Numbered from the stretch's first letter, positions 51,640 to 63,715 are shown. The stretch: DNA of 64,000 nucleotides from Steinernema hermaphroditum (GCA_030435675.1 CM059621.1:6510001-6574000); one strand, 5' to 3'. The notes: a model not told the origin generated them from the letters alone. Program-made: numbers and translations.

Positions 51640-51850
51640 GCTCCACCGCTATTCCACTTCCGGAATCAGCTCTTCACGACTTCGATGCCCGCGCAAACTA
51701 ATGGGAACGCTGCATTCTATTCGGATTCGTCTGCTCCACCGAAATCAGAAGAAAATCAGCGACCACGGTGTGACTATGTTCTTCTTTGTGCATATATGAG
51801 ACGTCCTGCACGGCGTAAGCCGTTGATTCGGGAAGATAAATCGTGTAAAA
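51640..51850 (+). repeat. Dispersed repeat family, copy with best-preserved 3' end
   Basis: Shared order of words with 52375-52530: GTGCATATATGAG, then a core near AGGC(G)TA.GCC.TTGATTCG.GAAGATAAA. Its end CGTCCTGCACGGCGTAAGCC plus TTGATTCGGGAAGATA also recurs exactly at 51302-51340. A more diverged copy lies at 61620-61800 (CGTGCACGGCATACTGTCG, AAGATATATC). Confidence 0.65.
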
Positions 51851-52374
51851 TCGAAAAACTACGCATCTTCTCACTTAACCGATTGAACAATCTACTACGA
51901 ACGATGATACTCATGAAATAAAAAATGTTTAGAATAGCAAATTTCCAACGTTTCCTTGTTGACTTAGAAACCTTTTAGTCGTCATCAGAAAACTTAACGC
52001 CGAACGATCGCCAAGTTTGTAGTTGGGCGTCAGTGAGTGCAGACTTCGAAGTTGCAGCGAGCTTCCGCTTGAGTAAGCGGTGCGGGTGGTCGAGATTTCT
52101 CGATTCGATTGCGTCTCCGTAGTGTTCCAGGCCATCTGCCGGGGTGACCATTTCGGCAAGAACGCCGCTCAGTCAACTCATCTCTAAGAGAGTGATCGAT
52201 CGCTAGCGACCAAGTGAAGAACCATGATGTTTAAGCAATTTCAAAATGGGCGAAACATGCAACAGTTTCTGCAACAATTTGCCTTGAATACATTTTGAAA
52301 TGAACTCGAGTTCGCCTCATTTGTAAAAGCCCTATTTGTCTTTTTTTGGACCGTGCGTGGGCTGCACGACCTTC

Positions 52375-52530
52375 TCTACGGTACAAACTAATGGAACCGC
52401 TGACCACTCTGCTCTGACATCGTTTCCAGCCGAAGCCAGAGGAAGATCAACGTCAACGGGGTGATTTTGTCTTTCATGTGCATATATGAGGTGTATCAGA
52501 AAGCGTATGCCTTCGATACGAGAAGATAAA
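52375..52530 (+). repeat. Dispersed repeat family, second copy
   Basis: Similar to 51690-51845: ACAAACTAATGG.ACCGCTG, AATCAGCG/GATCAACG followed by CGGGGTGA, TGTGCATATATGAG, and a final GAAGATAAA.TCGT. Confidence 0.6.
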
Positions 52531-52703
52531 CTCGTAAACTCAACCAGGCCTAGATATGATTTCGTCATATAATTACCGTAGATTTTGTTCGAAAAGTTGA
52601 ACGTCATCGCATCCATGTTCGTCTTTACTAACAACTTTCTACAACAATCGAAACAACAAATTAGTTACAGTGAGATTGAATTGGACTCGGATTGAAGGAG
52701 TAA

Positions 52704-55124
52704 CTAGAGAATATTAAGTTTCGCGTCGGCCTTGATTCCGTGCTTCGTCTTGTGATCGTCGAAGAGCTTCGTGAGGGCATCACAGTACTTCTGGTGGAGT
52801 TCATCGATCTGTTCCTGAGTGGGCTCCGCGACCTTCTCTACGGGGATCGGAGCTCCCACTGAAAGTGACAAGAAGAAGTTCAGGCAGCTCACAGTCAACT
52901 TCTTACCGACGGCGGTGATGGGCACTCGGTAGGGAAGCAGTCCAAAGGCGTAGTTGAAGACGCCTCTTCCGTGGAAGATAGGGGGACTGATGGAGGTGAG
53001 CTGCTTGAAGCCACTCTGAACTCTTGCTTAGTTCTGTTCGGCGATTAGGTGTTTACCTGGATCTTGCGCAAGAGGCTTCCGCGTTCTGACACGACTTGTT
53101 CGTATGTTGAGTTTTCACCGAAGTTATAGAGGGGCACCAGATGGGATCTGAATGTGAAGATGAGTACAGTTTAGAGGCTGTTTCTTTCAATCAAGTATCG
53201 CAATCATTCTTACCCAGTAGTCAAAGCGATCTTGACGAATCCTTTCCTATTTTTAAGCGTAAGGTTATAGTTCTCAGCAGTCGCGTCGAGAGCTTCCTCC
53301 GCACCTCCGAGAACGATGGCCACAACATTTCCCTTCTTATCTCCGGTGAGGTTATAGAGGATGCTTTCCTTTGCGGCGCTGATGAGTCCTAACATGCCCA
53401 ACATAAACGAAAGCAGGTATTTCCTGGATTACCGTGCCACATCATAAGTTCCTTTCGGACAGGCGCGTAGAAGTTCGCATTCAAAGTGGCGACATAAGGT
53501 TGGATGCCTGGGAAGACCTTGCTGAATCCGGCGCCCTCTGTGCAGAAGGCCCCGAAGATTCCAAAGCAGAGGATTCCATGGGGATGTGAGCCAACGATGT
53601 AGTTGTGTTCGGGCGAGAGTTCGGCCGTTTTCTCCAACTTTATAGGGAAGTAGTCGCAGAAACGATTCCACACGGACAAACTGCGATACCACTTGCTTGG
53701 CCGAGATCCTTGGTAGGGTGTACGGTAGTCGTAGTAGTACCATGCGGCGTATAGCAAAACGAAAGGACTGAAATGGATTTGTTATACACTATGTAGGTTC
53801 TGCCAAGATCGGTTTCTTTGTCGTTTGGGACACAAACATGTTCTGCGTATCACTTTACGGAGTCTTACATGGAATGTGTCGTAAGATTTCACGTTTTTAT
53901 GACTTTTCGGAAGGAATCGATAGCTTTGCTACACAATGAAGCGTCTCGTCAATAGCAGTCCTTATCAACAGAGCGAAACATTGCTTTCAGAATGTTGTCG
54001 AATGTCTTATCGTTGCAATGGGAGGCCCTTGAAAACGTCAAAACGAAAAAAAAATAATTCGAATAAAGAAAACGATAAAAATACGAATAATAAAAAAGGA
54101 AAAGATTTTTTCTTCTCGCTACGAAGAGTGACGAGCAGCTTCAACGCGCAAAAGATGAAAATCCAGGGGAACATTCCAGAGTGTCAGATCCCGATCGAGC
54201 ACAAACTTTGGGCATCGGTGAACCTATACGTGACTAGCAATTCCCCAAATTCTGTCTTTTCCCTAAATTCCCCTAATTCAATGCAAGTGGCGTTTCTTAT
54301 ATCTTAAAGGTCTGACTTATGTTGTTAAATCCCCTATATATAAACGGAGAACCGACGGGTCCGTTGGTCTGTGTGTGTGTTTTTCCGTGCACACGGGGAA
54401 AACACCCACACAAAATAAGGACCTCGAGAGGAACCGAACCCGATACCGCCCGCTTACAAACGGAGAACGTTCGCAATGAGCCACAGAGACAGTTGAGATG
54501 GTAGCGCTATGTCTCTAGCGATTTTTCCTTCCGCTATGTCTCGAGAGTTTTTTTTCAGTTTTTCAGTTATTTTTTGGCTATTTTGTAAACAGCAGAGATG
54601 TCGGTGCGAGTTACCTGAAACTTTACAGTTTTTCGCCCCCTTCAGCCATTTACATGAGCACCAATCTTGCCGCCCGCAGGGCTATGGATTACTTGGCTTT
54701 TAGTATGTAGAGGGCGCGCATTCGTGCGCAGTCGCGTTTATTATATGTAATATAAAATCTCCAAGATATTGATACTCTTTTTTAGTTTGCGATAGGATTA
54801 AAATCTACAGAAAAAAATAGAACATAAACATTTTTAGATGAAAACAGTGAAAGTGTCGGATGAGAATACCGAACATGATACAGTACGCTTCATTCAGTTT
54901 TTTGAGAAATGAAAATATTATTCTACTTCAAATATAATCGAAATGATTTCAGATGTTGCGAAGAAGAAATACACAACTTACCAAAGCGGTGTAAAGAAGA
55001 GAATAAACGGAATCAAAATAGCATAGAAAGGAAGAAGCAGCGAAGTGAGTATGTGCGTGAGGACGGCCAGCGTCTCCAGTCGTCGATGCAGAGGAACATT
55101 CAACGGCGCAAAAATAGATCTCAT
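52704..55124 (-). CDS. Diacylglycerol/monoacylglycerol O-acyltransferase, DGAT2 family
   Basis: Six exons, transcript order 54982-55124, 53433-53767, 53214-53388, 53057-53147, 52907-53015 and 52704-52858; 335 residues, all phases consistent, close to the usual family length. Start MRSIFAPLNVPLHRRLETLA, followed by a hydrophobic hairpin (about 20-56) typical of the ER-anchored N-terminus. Family motifs: YFPI (87-90), the catalytic HPHG (109-112), a Gly-rich IVLGGAEEAL, the RKGFVKIAL block, SHLVPLYNFGEN, and PPIFHGRG with GLLPYRVPIT near the C-terminus. It ends KLNIL. The reaction is transfer of an acyl group from acyl-CoA to mono- or diacylglycerol for triacylglycerol synthesis at the ER or lipid droplets. 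Sequence alone does not separate DGAT2 from MOGAT or wax synthases. Intron 1 is 1.2 kb; the others are 40-70 bp. Confidence 0.93.
54330..54690. repeat. Repeat-like block with short palindrome inside acyltransferase intron 1
   Basis: Contains TATATATAAACGGAGA, later echoed as TACAAACGGAGAACG near 54450, the palindrome ACGGGTCCGT and a GT dinucleotide run. This has the look of a mobile-element end but no transposase or matching second end is visible. Confidence 0.3.
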
Positions 55125-56548
55125 TATGGTCGAGTTGGAAGCAGGTGGCCGAATCTGTGGACTTTAAGTCAGAAACACGAACGGCGATCGATGTGGAAGG
55201 GCGAAGGAAGCAACTGTTAGTCACCCGGAGGCGCTCTTTATACACGAGGGGACGCGACCGCCCAGCTAATGTGACGTGTGGTCTGTAGTGTTGCTTTTAC
55301 GATCGCGGGAAACAGTCAAAGTCCGGATGCTCGTATGGACGAACTTTCGGAAGGGAGAAAAGTACACAATGTTGTGGCTGTTTTGGATAGTAATGCCACT
55401 TGGTACTTTGTAGTTTTGTGCATAACGATACACGTTGTGTGGTGGTAGAAAACGCCCGGATTCCTCAACAATAAATCATAATAATTATTTTGTCTCTTTG
55501 TGAAACTCCCCTTGATTTCGTTGTGTATCATCTGCTTTGTGACCGACGCTTGATATCATAAATATTATGGTACAGAATTCGGAATGGCAGGGTATGGTCG
55601 GCTTGATTTCTAAGGCAACCACCCTAAGTGAGCGCCCGTCGGGCTGAGGTATGGTGAAGGTGAGATGGAGGTTCCACTGGCAAGCAGAACAAATGGGTTT
55701 GTTGCAACTTCATTATTACATTCTTGTTGATGTAGCTCTCGGTTTTCTCTCGGATTAGTTTCTTATGTCTTTGAGAGGATTCTGTCAGTTGGGAGGCTTA
55801 ATAACTTCGAAAAATACGTGGTCCAGTGTCAGACGGTTCTTTTTTATGTGCAATTTCATTAATTGTTGTACCAGCCAAAGATGGGGATCGACGGCTAACG
55901 GAAGGGGGTGAACGGCTATCCGATGTGATCGGGTCCGTGCCTGACTATCTCTGCTGTCATCCGGTATTATGAAGAAGATAATTGTTTCTTGTCCAAGGAG
56001 AACGAATAGAGCACCTGTGGTGTGGCGAAATCTAGAATTTTCTAGATTAGAGAGCGCACAAAGAGCATGTGCCGACCACCGGTTTCCACACGTGTCCCCG
56101 TCATGGAAAATCACGGGAAAGAACTCTCCGATTACGCAACAGTCGGTGCGTGTGCACTTATCTCCTTAAACCTTGATCCGTTCTTTGCACGACGACCCAT
56201 GAACGGTGCACGAAATGCGGAAGTAGGCGTAGAAACGTGGGTTCACTATCGCAGGGTGGAAGGGCACGTTAGTATCTGAAAGATGTACGCAAAGGTCCCC
56301 AGGGCGTTCCCTTATCTGTCCGGGCGATGCTGCATCGATTTACAGATCGCGTGGACCACACAGGGGCTTATCTTTCAGTGGTCTTTCGAACCGTTTCTAC
56401 TTCGGACCTTCTTTTTTTGTGTCGCGCTTGTGCAGTTTTTCCGTGTAGCGTGTCTTTGAGAAATTTTGATATCGCTCGAGTATGGGCTGTGTACGCACAA
56501 GAAATATCACTTGGATACGAGACGTTAAATCTGTCAAATTGAACCTAT
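55125..56548. other. Intergenic between the acyltransferase and the modular secreted protein
   Basis: About 1.4 kb, upstream of the acyltransferase start and downstream of the modular protein's stop; both genes run on the minus strand. Open frames of up to 109 codons show no homology or splice support. Confidence 0.4.
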
Positions 56549-59222
56549 TTATTCACCCTTTACTACTCTATATCTGTAGTCAATTCTGAAGCGATCAGCT
56601 GTGTTTACGACAACGATGTGAACATCAACGGCCTCTTTGATTCGACGTGGTTCAAAAAGTGTCGAGCAGTTGAGGTTTTTCTGATTGATCTTGATTGCCA
56701 TCGCTTTCATATCGTTGTTGGCACAGTCGATTCCATCAACACTTATGACTTGGAACTCAATCGGGAGGTGGTCCTAGAAATCGCCATTAGAAGAAAGAAG
56801 GACTTCCGCTGCAGGACTTACGTCACTCAGATAGTTGTACATAATGGAGAAGGTTTCATTGGTTGAAGGCTCAGTCAGAGCGAGTCGAGGATCAGTAATG
56901 GTGGCCGAAACGAATTCCGTATTGTTCTAAGAGGGGGTCAGCGGAGTCGATGATGTGCATCTTACCACACTTTTCAAACTGTGATAGTTTGTTTGCTGAA
57001 TTCCACAGTGTTTTCCCACAAAATGATGGTCACATTTGCACGGATGCTCAGTATCTCCTGTTGGCGTTCCGAAGTTGAAGCAAGAGTGAACTGCAAGTTG
57101 ACAGTTAACAGTTATCTATACTGTCCTAGCACAAAATTGAGGAGCAGAAAGACTTATCCTTCATTTCTATATAACCAGAAAAAAAAGGAAAAATGAGGCT
57201 GGCGATCCTGACTGCAGACAAAATAGACAATCCAACATGTTTTAGACCAGACAGATAAATGCTCTGGTAACACTCTAATTACACATTTTGACTTACGTCT
57301 CTTGCCCAGCTTGTACTTAACCGTGACGTTATATCGGTTAGCTGTGTTAAGAACTTCAAAATCCAACATCAATGAACCTTCTTCGAAACTATGTGCCACA
57401 AAAATCTCATCACAAGAGAGTCGGCGATTTCTCACGAAAATGGAGAAGTCCTTGTTTTCTTCGCATTTCACATTGTCGCCCAAACTTATGATTTCGAATT
57501 CAATCGGGTATGCGAAATCCTAAAGTTCACTTGCTGATTATTGTTGTTGTAGGTGGCAACCCACGAAAGCTGTGAATTGGATGTACACATGAAAGGTTTC
57601 GTTGGTAGCCACGTCCTTCGTGGGATTAGTCATTCGTGGATCGACCAGTGATTGAGTGATGGACTCTTCTGTATTGTTCTGAAAACGGATTATCCATCTG
57701 TGTAGCCAATATAGCCAGAAAGTGACTGACCACGAAGTAGAACTCCCTGTAGATCTTGTTGACCTCGCACATTTGTCCTAGGAACCCGTGCTGACAGTCA
57801 CATAATCTAGAAGGCTCGTTTGAGAGAACTCCTTGGAAGCTACATTCGGAGACTGAATCAAGAATTTGTGCTACAATGCCCTATGAAACCTTACCCTTTG
57901 CCGGTCTCCTGTACTTGACAGATAAATTGTAGCGATTTTCCGTGTCATAGACCTCGAGCTCTATATGTAAGCTGACGTTGTGGACCCGCTTAAGGCCAAA
58001 AAGGTCCTTGCAGCTGACAGGACGCGAGTCGATAGAAACGTTGACGTCTTTTCCACAAATTATCCCCTCCCCCAAACTGATAATTTGGTAATCGATTGGG
58101 TATGTGCTTTCCTAAATAAGGTCAAAACAAATTCAATATCATGGAATGACGAACTTACACTAATACTAATGGCGTAGGTTGCCTGAAATGTCCCATTTGG
58201 AAGAGAGTTATTTCCGATGATCGGGTTGGCACGCTGGTCAGCAAATGTTGCCGTTTGGTAATCGGTGTGCTTCTGAAATTGGCGTTATAATAGGTCAAAT
58301 ACTGTAATGATAGCTCATAGATAGCAAATGTAAGCAAAGCACAAGAATGTATTGAGTGTAATCTCAACCAAAGCTTCTAAAATCAGCAAATAAATGACAA
58401 ATACCTACTTGTTGGTGCTGTGCAACAGCTCTTCGATCCCCACTTGGGATATCACATTGTTCCCCTTCGTAGCCATCGAAACAGTCACACGACTTCGTGA
58501 GGAATCGCGAAGGTTTGGAAGTCTTCTGAGGACAATTATTATCTTAAAGTCTCGCTACAAACATAGTGGTTTTCGAGGAGATTACCTGTTGTATCCTTCT
58601 TATATGAGAACCACATCTGATATCTATCCTCCGCATTCCGAACATCGAAAGTCAGTGAAACTCCACCGACATATCTTCGCAGGACGAAGAGCTCGCTGCA
58701 GGGAACTGATCTCCAATTGACAGAGACATTGAACTTCGAGGCATTGTGGCAATCGAAGCCAGGTCCCAAGCTGAGCACTTGGAATTGGATGGGGGATCCA
58801 TCCTGAAACGCGCCATGGACATACTCTGCAGATTCGTCTTACATCGGTGTGAAAGTCGACGAATAGAGTGAATCGTTCGTCGGTTGGAGGCTCGTCGGAA
58901 ACCGGTTTCCGTGGGTCAACCAGGAAGTCATTCACAAATTCAACATTCGTCTAAAAGTGTGTATTGATCATTGATTGATCAATTAAATAGGTACAGTACC
59001 ACAGTGAAATTCAGTAGACTATACTTCTGGATGGAGCAGTCTTCACCTATCCATAATCGTGTGCACTCACAAGGGCGACTTGGGTCTGATAATGCCGTTC
59101 CACCATTTGAACATCGGTTTGCTTAAGAGAAGTAATTTGTGAAAGGGGGAGGTGGAAAATCTACCGTATGCCAAGTTGGTGAATAGAAGGGAAGCTATCA
59201 GTATGGATACAGAGAGAACCAT
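56549..59222 (-). CDS. Secreted protein with four EGF-like plus unknown-domain modules
   Basis: Thirteen exons, transcript order: 59165-59222, 59000-59121, 58843-58950, 58586-58802, 58409-58542, 58159-58272, 57895-58111, 57731-57852, 57565-57678, 57297-57519, 56966-57090, 56822-56926, 56549-56773; 627 residues, every phase closes. Exon 1 is a signal peptide (MVLSVSILIASLLFTNLA). Then four modules of three exons each (phases 1-0, 0-0, 0-1). Exon a holds a four-Cys half-EGF motif, e.g. RCSNGG...CECTRLWIGEDC and CDCFDGYEGEQCD. Exons b and c hold a domain of about 110 residues with landmarks DPR, NETF-like, YPI(D/E)(Y/F), IISLG, a Cys pair (e.g. FDC...VPCSELF) and a closing (D/N)RY. Modules span about 20-168, 169-323, 324-476 and 477-627. 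Many N-glycosylation sites. No C-terminal anchor, so probably extracellular. I do not recognise the domain. Some acceptors (TTAAG) are atypical. Confidence 0.85.
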
Positions 59223-61150
59223 TTGAATGCAACTGAATTGGAAGCGGAATAGAAGGGTAACTGCGATGCGTTCTGTAGTACCTCAAGGTCGTCAGCGGAG
59301 CATTAAAAAACTGCTTTTTTTAATGCAATTCCGAATAAAACTGATCTACTTAAGATGCTTAAGAACCCACTGGACTATTACAAGCTCGCCGTTCCATCGT
59401 TCCTTGGTCTTACAGTCGCTGTTTCACAATATTTTTCTCTCGAAGTGTCAAATTTGTGTCAAAGCAGTAGTAATAGTGTGTCAAATTAAAAGAAAAACCA
59501 TAACAGTACACATCGACAGTTTTAAATATGCCAGTCGGTATATGCTAAACAGAAGAAGAAAGAAAACCACACAAGAGACAGAAAATGCTTCATTTGGTGA
59601 ATAGGAAGTCCAGTATATCCACTCACAATCAAAGTTACTGTAGATAGCACGGTGACTTCATGAACGCCTACTTAAGCGACTACTCTCTATCGCAAATCTT
59701 AATCTCAATCTACAAATCTACAAAGTGCCCACGTTAATTCCTAACCAAAACGACTTATAAGTTTTCGCACTGGGATACGGCTTGAGATATCTCTCACTCG
59801 GAGGAAAGAAGTGCGGCGGCGATGCGATGGAGTTTAAAGAATTCCATGTTACAATGTGGCAGTTATCTGATCAACGAGCGGAATCTGATTCAATATGTTT
59901 TGAAATTTTCTTCGACCATTTGAAATAAGTTGCCTTCGCTGTCTGAGAATCACTACTCAAAATTTGAAGACAGTATCCACGACGTAACAATCTGCTTATC
60001 AAAGATTTGATTTGTAATATACCGGAACTGTGACACACGGCCGTGACACTCTCGTCTTATCCCTGATTTCGGCGGTCGATTCTATGCGAGAACGCTCATC
60101 TTACAAGAATGCGATTACTACGTCCGCTGTGGATTCGCGGCCCACGGTTTGTAATAGGTTTACAATTCCGGAAATACAATGGATGATACTTCCAAAAACA
60201 CAGTGGAGGTGATAATCACGCCTACGTGGTCTGCTGACGTACCACATTAAAAATGAAACTGAATGCAATCTTTTCGGTCGTTTCATTTTGTATTGAAAAG
60301 AATAAGTAAGATGCGACTAGTCGAATGAAAGCTATGATTGCTTCTGATTCTCTATAGAGAGAACCTCTAAACACCGTAAAAGATCCCAGAAATGTGTTCA
60401 GAAATATCTTTTTTGGGACAACCTCACTTCACAAACACAGATTCCATTTCTCATGCTTCCAGGGAATGCAAACCAGCACAAAATCCGCAAAGAACATGTT
60501 CGTTATGTTACAGAATGTCACAGAGAGCATCTCGTCACACTTATTCCCGATTTTACTTCTGTTTGCCAGTTTCATGCTTTGGTTTTCACGAATGCTTCAA
60601 AAACAGAAGGTTGATGAGCGTTAATGCAGGCCTGAATAGCCTTCGTGAAAATTAGGCCGAGGCACGTGGGCCTGGATTTCCTATTGAGATCAACAACAGC
60701 CGAAATTACCGCCAACTGTTGCATAAGGGTTCGCCACATAGGAAGCGCGTGGAAAGATGCGATTTCCCCGTTTCTGCGAGATCTGTGCAACCGGCAAAAC
60801 TTCGAGTGATATCCACGCTGTACGTGTGTAGGATCACCCGCCTTTGAGATATGATTTGTGTGACCCTTTTTATGTGTTTTTTGGACTGAAGAAATCTATG
60901 CTCGGTTCTTGTCCGAAGAACAAAGATCTGCACAAGGCAAGGATGTCGACAGAGTAGAAATCCTCTCAAATCTCTGAGTCACGTGCATGTAGCCTAGACG
61001 CACAACAGTTTTTTGTTGCTGCTTAGCGGACTATCGACACGGAACACGGCCTACGTGTTTCCCATGTGATCTAGCAAAGCCACTTAACTTAAGAGAGACA
61101 ATAAGTCATTGGCCCTAATCCCCTAATCTTCTTTTACATACCTTTCTCCA

Positions 61151-61157
61151 TATAAAG
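61151..61157 (+). promoter_or_regulatory. TATA box
   Basis: TATAAAG in context CCATATAAAGGAG, about 70-76 bases before the ATG at 61227. Confidence 0.4.
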
Positions 61158-61226
61158 GAGAGCATTACTTCGGCTTGACAACTTAGTTGTGTGCTTCCAC
61201 TACTTCCCCGATACATTCTCCTCGCT

Positions 61227-61334
61227 ATGGTTCACATCGATATTTCCGCAGCTGACCTTGTCGTCGAGCCGAGGGCCAAGAACTACAGGAAGTTTGATCG
61301 CATCCGCCTTTCTGTCAGCAACGCTTCGAAGTAA
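61227..61334 (+). CDS. Short open frame, possibly first exon of an MSP-like gene
   Basis: Encodes 35 residues starting MVHIDISAADLVVEPR and ending RIRLSVSNASK before TAA. The pattern of V-EP followed by a strand ending in N-x-S resembles the first strands of the major sperm protein fold, but it is far too short for a full domain. A donor GTAAAC overlaps the stop (GAA|GTAAAC), so this may be exon 1 of a spliced gene whose next exon I could not find, or a truncated copy. A TATA box precedes it at a suitable distance. Confidence 0.3.
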   Translation: MVHIDISAADLVVEPRAKNYRKFDRIRLSVSNASK

Positions 61335-61619
61335 ACTGCTGTTAATAGTTAACTGCTGAAAATGGTTTTACCCTCATATATTTGTGCATGTTTAAATGAA
61401 TAGGAATAAATGATAGAGTTCGATATTGACACAATAACAGAGCAAAAGAGGAGGTTCTTCTGTTACAAAGATGCTTGGAATGTATGCTTCGAAATGGTGA
61501 TAGTGAGTTAGAGATAGCTTCGATCAAAACACGAAGGCAACACATTAGCCTAATGGTCAAATTGTAAAAAAACCACAGAAGATTCTTCACTGTGCCTTGC
61601 CGTCTGCGCTTGGACAATA

Positions 61620-61800
61620 TTCAACCTCTTCCCCACCAACTCCTGCACAAGCCGATGGGATCATCGCGTTCGACTCTAATGTTGTCCTGTGCTCTGCGCT
61701 GAAGTCAGAAGAAAGCCCGGTACTAATGTATGATGCTTCCCCTTTGCGCTCTCCGTGCACGGCATACTGTCGTTGATTAGGAAAGATATATCTTAAATCT
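61620..61800 (+). repeat. Dispersed repeat family, diverged third copy
   Basis: Related to 51640-51850 through CTCTGC/AAGTCAGAAGAAA, CGTGCACGGC, TCGTTGATT and GAAAGATA in the same order. Confidence 0.45.
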
Positions 61801-62154
61801 TATAAAGCCGCTATAATGACGACGTTTGCAGGTGCACTACTAAAAGTGATTCAGTGCCCTTTTTTAGATTTTCGTTTCAGTGTTCTTACAGCACTCTGTT
61901 CGGTCTATCTCCTCGGACAAGAGTCGGATTCCACGTTTGTACAAAGTTTCAAGTAGAATAATGTTTTTGGCGTAATTTTCGACCTCTTTGTCCTATTCGG
62001 GATGATTTACTCTGATATCGTCATTTTTAGACGAGTGTAGATGACAGTTAGATAGAGCGAAGAGCGCTAATGGAATAGCAAGTAGGAATCTCAGCTCAAA
62101 GTTGAGAGGCATTCTGGTGGTCAACTTGAAAATGTGAGGTCTTAGGCAAAATTC

Positions 62155-62335
62155 CTGAAGTGTGACGTTTTCCACATTTGGTTTCTATTTCTGTAACGCA
62201 GAAATGAGCTCGCGGAATCGCTATGTGGACATGGTGGCTGTGAGCGATCGCTACCTGCTGCATATCCCCATTTTCTGTTATTTAACCCAACCAATTGGAG
62301 ACATTCGAGTTAAGAGAACATGATGTTTTGAAAAG
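62155..62335 (+). repeat. Repeat shared with 29130-29345
   Basis: Common words in order: TTTTCCACATTTGG, TAGAAATG/CAGAAATG, GGA(A/G)TCGCTATG, GGCATGGTAGCT/GACATGGTGGCT, TAACTTAACC/TTAACCCAACC and GAGAACATG/CAGAACATGGTG. Confidence 0.6.
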
Positions 62336-63715
62336 GCTCCTTTTTTGAGATTTGCTCATGTTTTTGATATATAACTAGCACTGCGATAAGTGCATTCTGC
62401 AAGCAAGAGCCAACGATATACGCGGTTGAAGGCAGTCGTCGTCCACCACGCATAGGAAGCCTATACAATATTTCGCATCTCGCAATCTCGAGGTGCCAAA
62501 AAATGACCGTCAAGATAGAATAAGGTAGAATACTCCTCCAACATCTATTTGAAGCTGGCAGCAAGTACTGTGAACATAGGAAATACTTATCACAGGTGCC
62601 ATTTTTAATGTGACGCCCTAATAAACAATACTTTGGCTCAGACCTATCAGTGAACTCTTTGAAAACTACAGGACGGAAAGATCTAATTTACGATATCATT
62701 ATACGACAAAGTGTAGTACTCAATTTCGCACCATTCTTGTCCAGTCTCTTGTCAACGTCATGCACAATTACATACCCAGTTAAACTCGGTACATTTCTAA
62801 CAGAGCTGGAGATGCCCTCGACATCTGGACCAGCTCACTAGAATTGGATAAAATCGATGTTTTAATCTTTCTCTTTGTTATGTTACTATGTTGACCACGT
62901 CTATATCTTCTTTCTACGCCTATATCGGAAGATTCCACGCAAATCCTCGTCCGCTTCGCACGGCTTATGTACAGGATTTGCGCGCATTAATTTCGATGAC
63001 TACAAATCGGTGCTTTACACGTCCACGCCTAATCTATTGTGTTCCGCTTTTATCATCTTCAGTTTAATCCACTCAACTGCGTCAGGGGCCGACAGTGTTG
63101 TTCACGTCTACCGTCTTATCATAGCCAGTCGATTTGAAACGGGCAGATGCCAATGATCATCGAAAGTACTTTCAGCGAGCAAATGTTGTTTGCATCGTTG
63201 TGCAGAAATGTCAAGAAGAAAGGTAATCTGAACCAACTACTCCTCGTTCAAATGTCTTCAATGTCAATTTTATCACTGAATAATCTTTTCTGTATCTGAC
63301 AATTAACAAGACATTCCGAAGGGTTCTGGCGTGAAGCAGTCTGCAGGAATATCACAGTATATCAGTCATCACAATCTTTTGGCAAACCCTGTGGCATCTG
63401 TGAGTCTTCCGGCTTCCAGAGGGAATTGGGACACCCGGAAGTCGTAGTCCCACCACCGCTGACAACAAGATCTCCGACGCCAGGAATCCGACGCCCGACG
63501 CTGAGTGAGATGTCATCCCGAAGGTCGCCGACGCTCCGACGCCGAAGTCACAATCTTTTGAGAAGTGAAAGTGAGGGATCATTTCAGTGACTGCTTGTAA
63601 ATACTCGAACCCGGCCATCCCTGGACAATAGTAATGCATACCTGCAGATCTTAATTTATTAGGGGATAGACATTTATAAATAGCTTCTCAATCATAAAAA
63701 ATATCACATCACACG

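Larger units (their letters stand above)
51201..52703. other. Intergenic with dispersed repeat copies
   Basis: No gene supported. Contains a (CT)n run at about 51389-51406 and copies of a dispersed repeat (51300-51345, 51640-51850, 52375-52530). Confidence 0.45.
59223..63715. other. Gene-poor region between modular protein and lectin gene
   Basis: About 4.5 kb. The only candidate gene is the short open frame at 61227-61334. Repeat copies lie at 61620-61800, 62155-62335 and about 63480-63550. Open frames on the minus strand at 60572-60969 look patchy and may be old transposon sequence, but no motif is secure. Confidence 0.4.

Noticed and set aside
53936..54307. 123-codon Lys/Asn-rich plus-strand frame in acyltransferase intron 1
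   Set aside because: Low-complexity A-rich sequence opposite to the host gene, with no motif.
60572..60969. Minus-strand frames that vaguely resemble decayed transposase
   Set aside because: No catalytic or family-specific block could be placed, unlike the remnants at 17430 and 31385.
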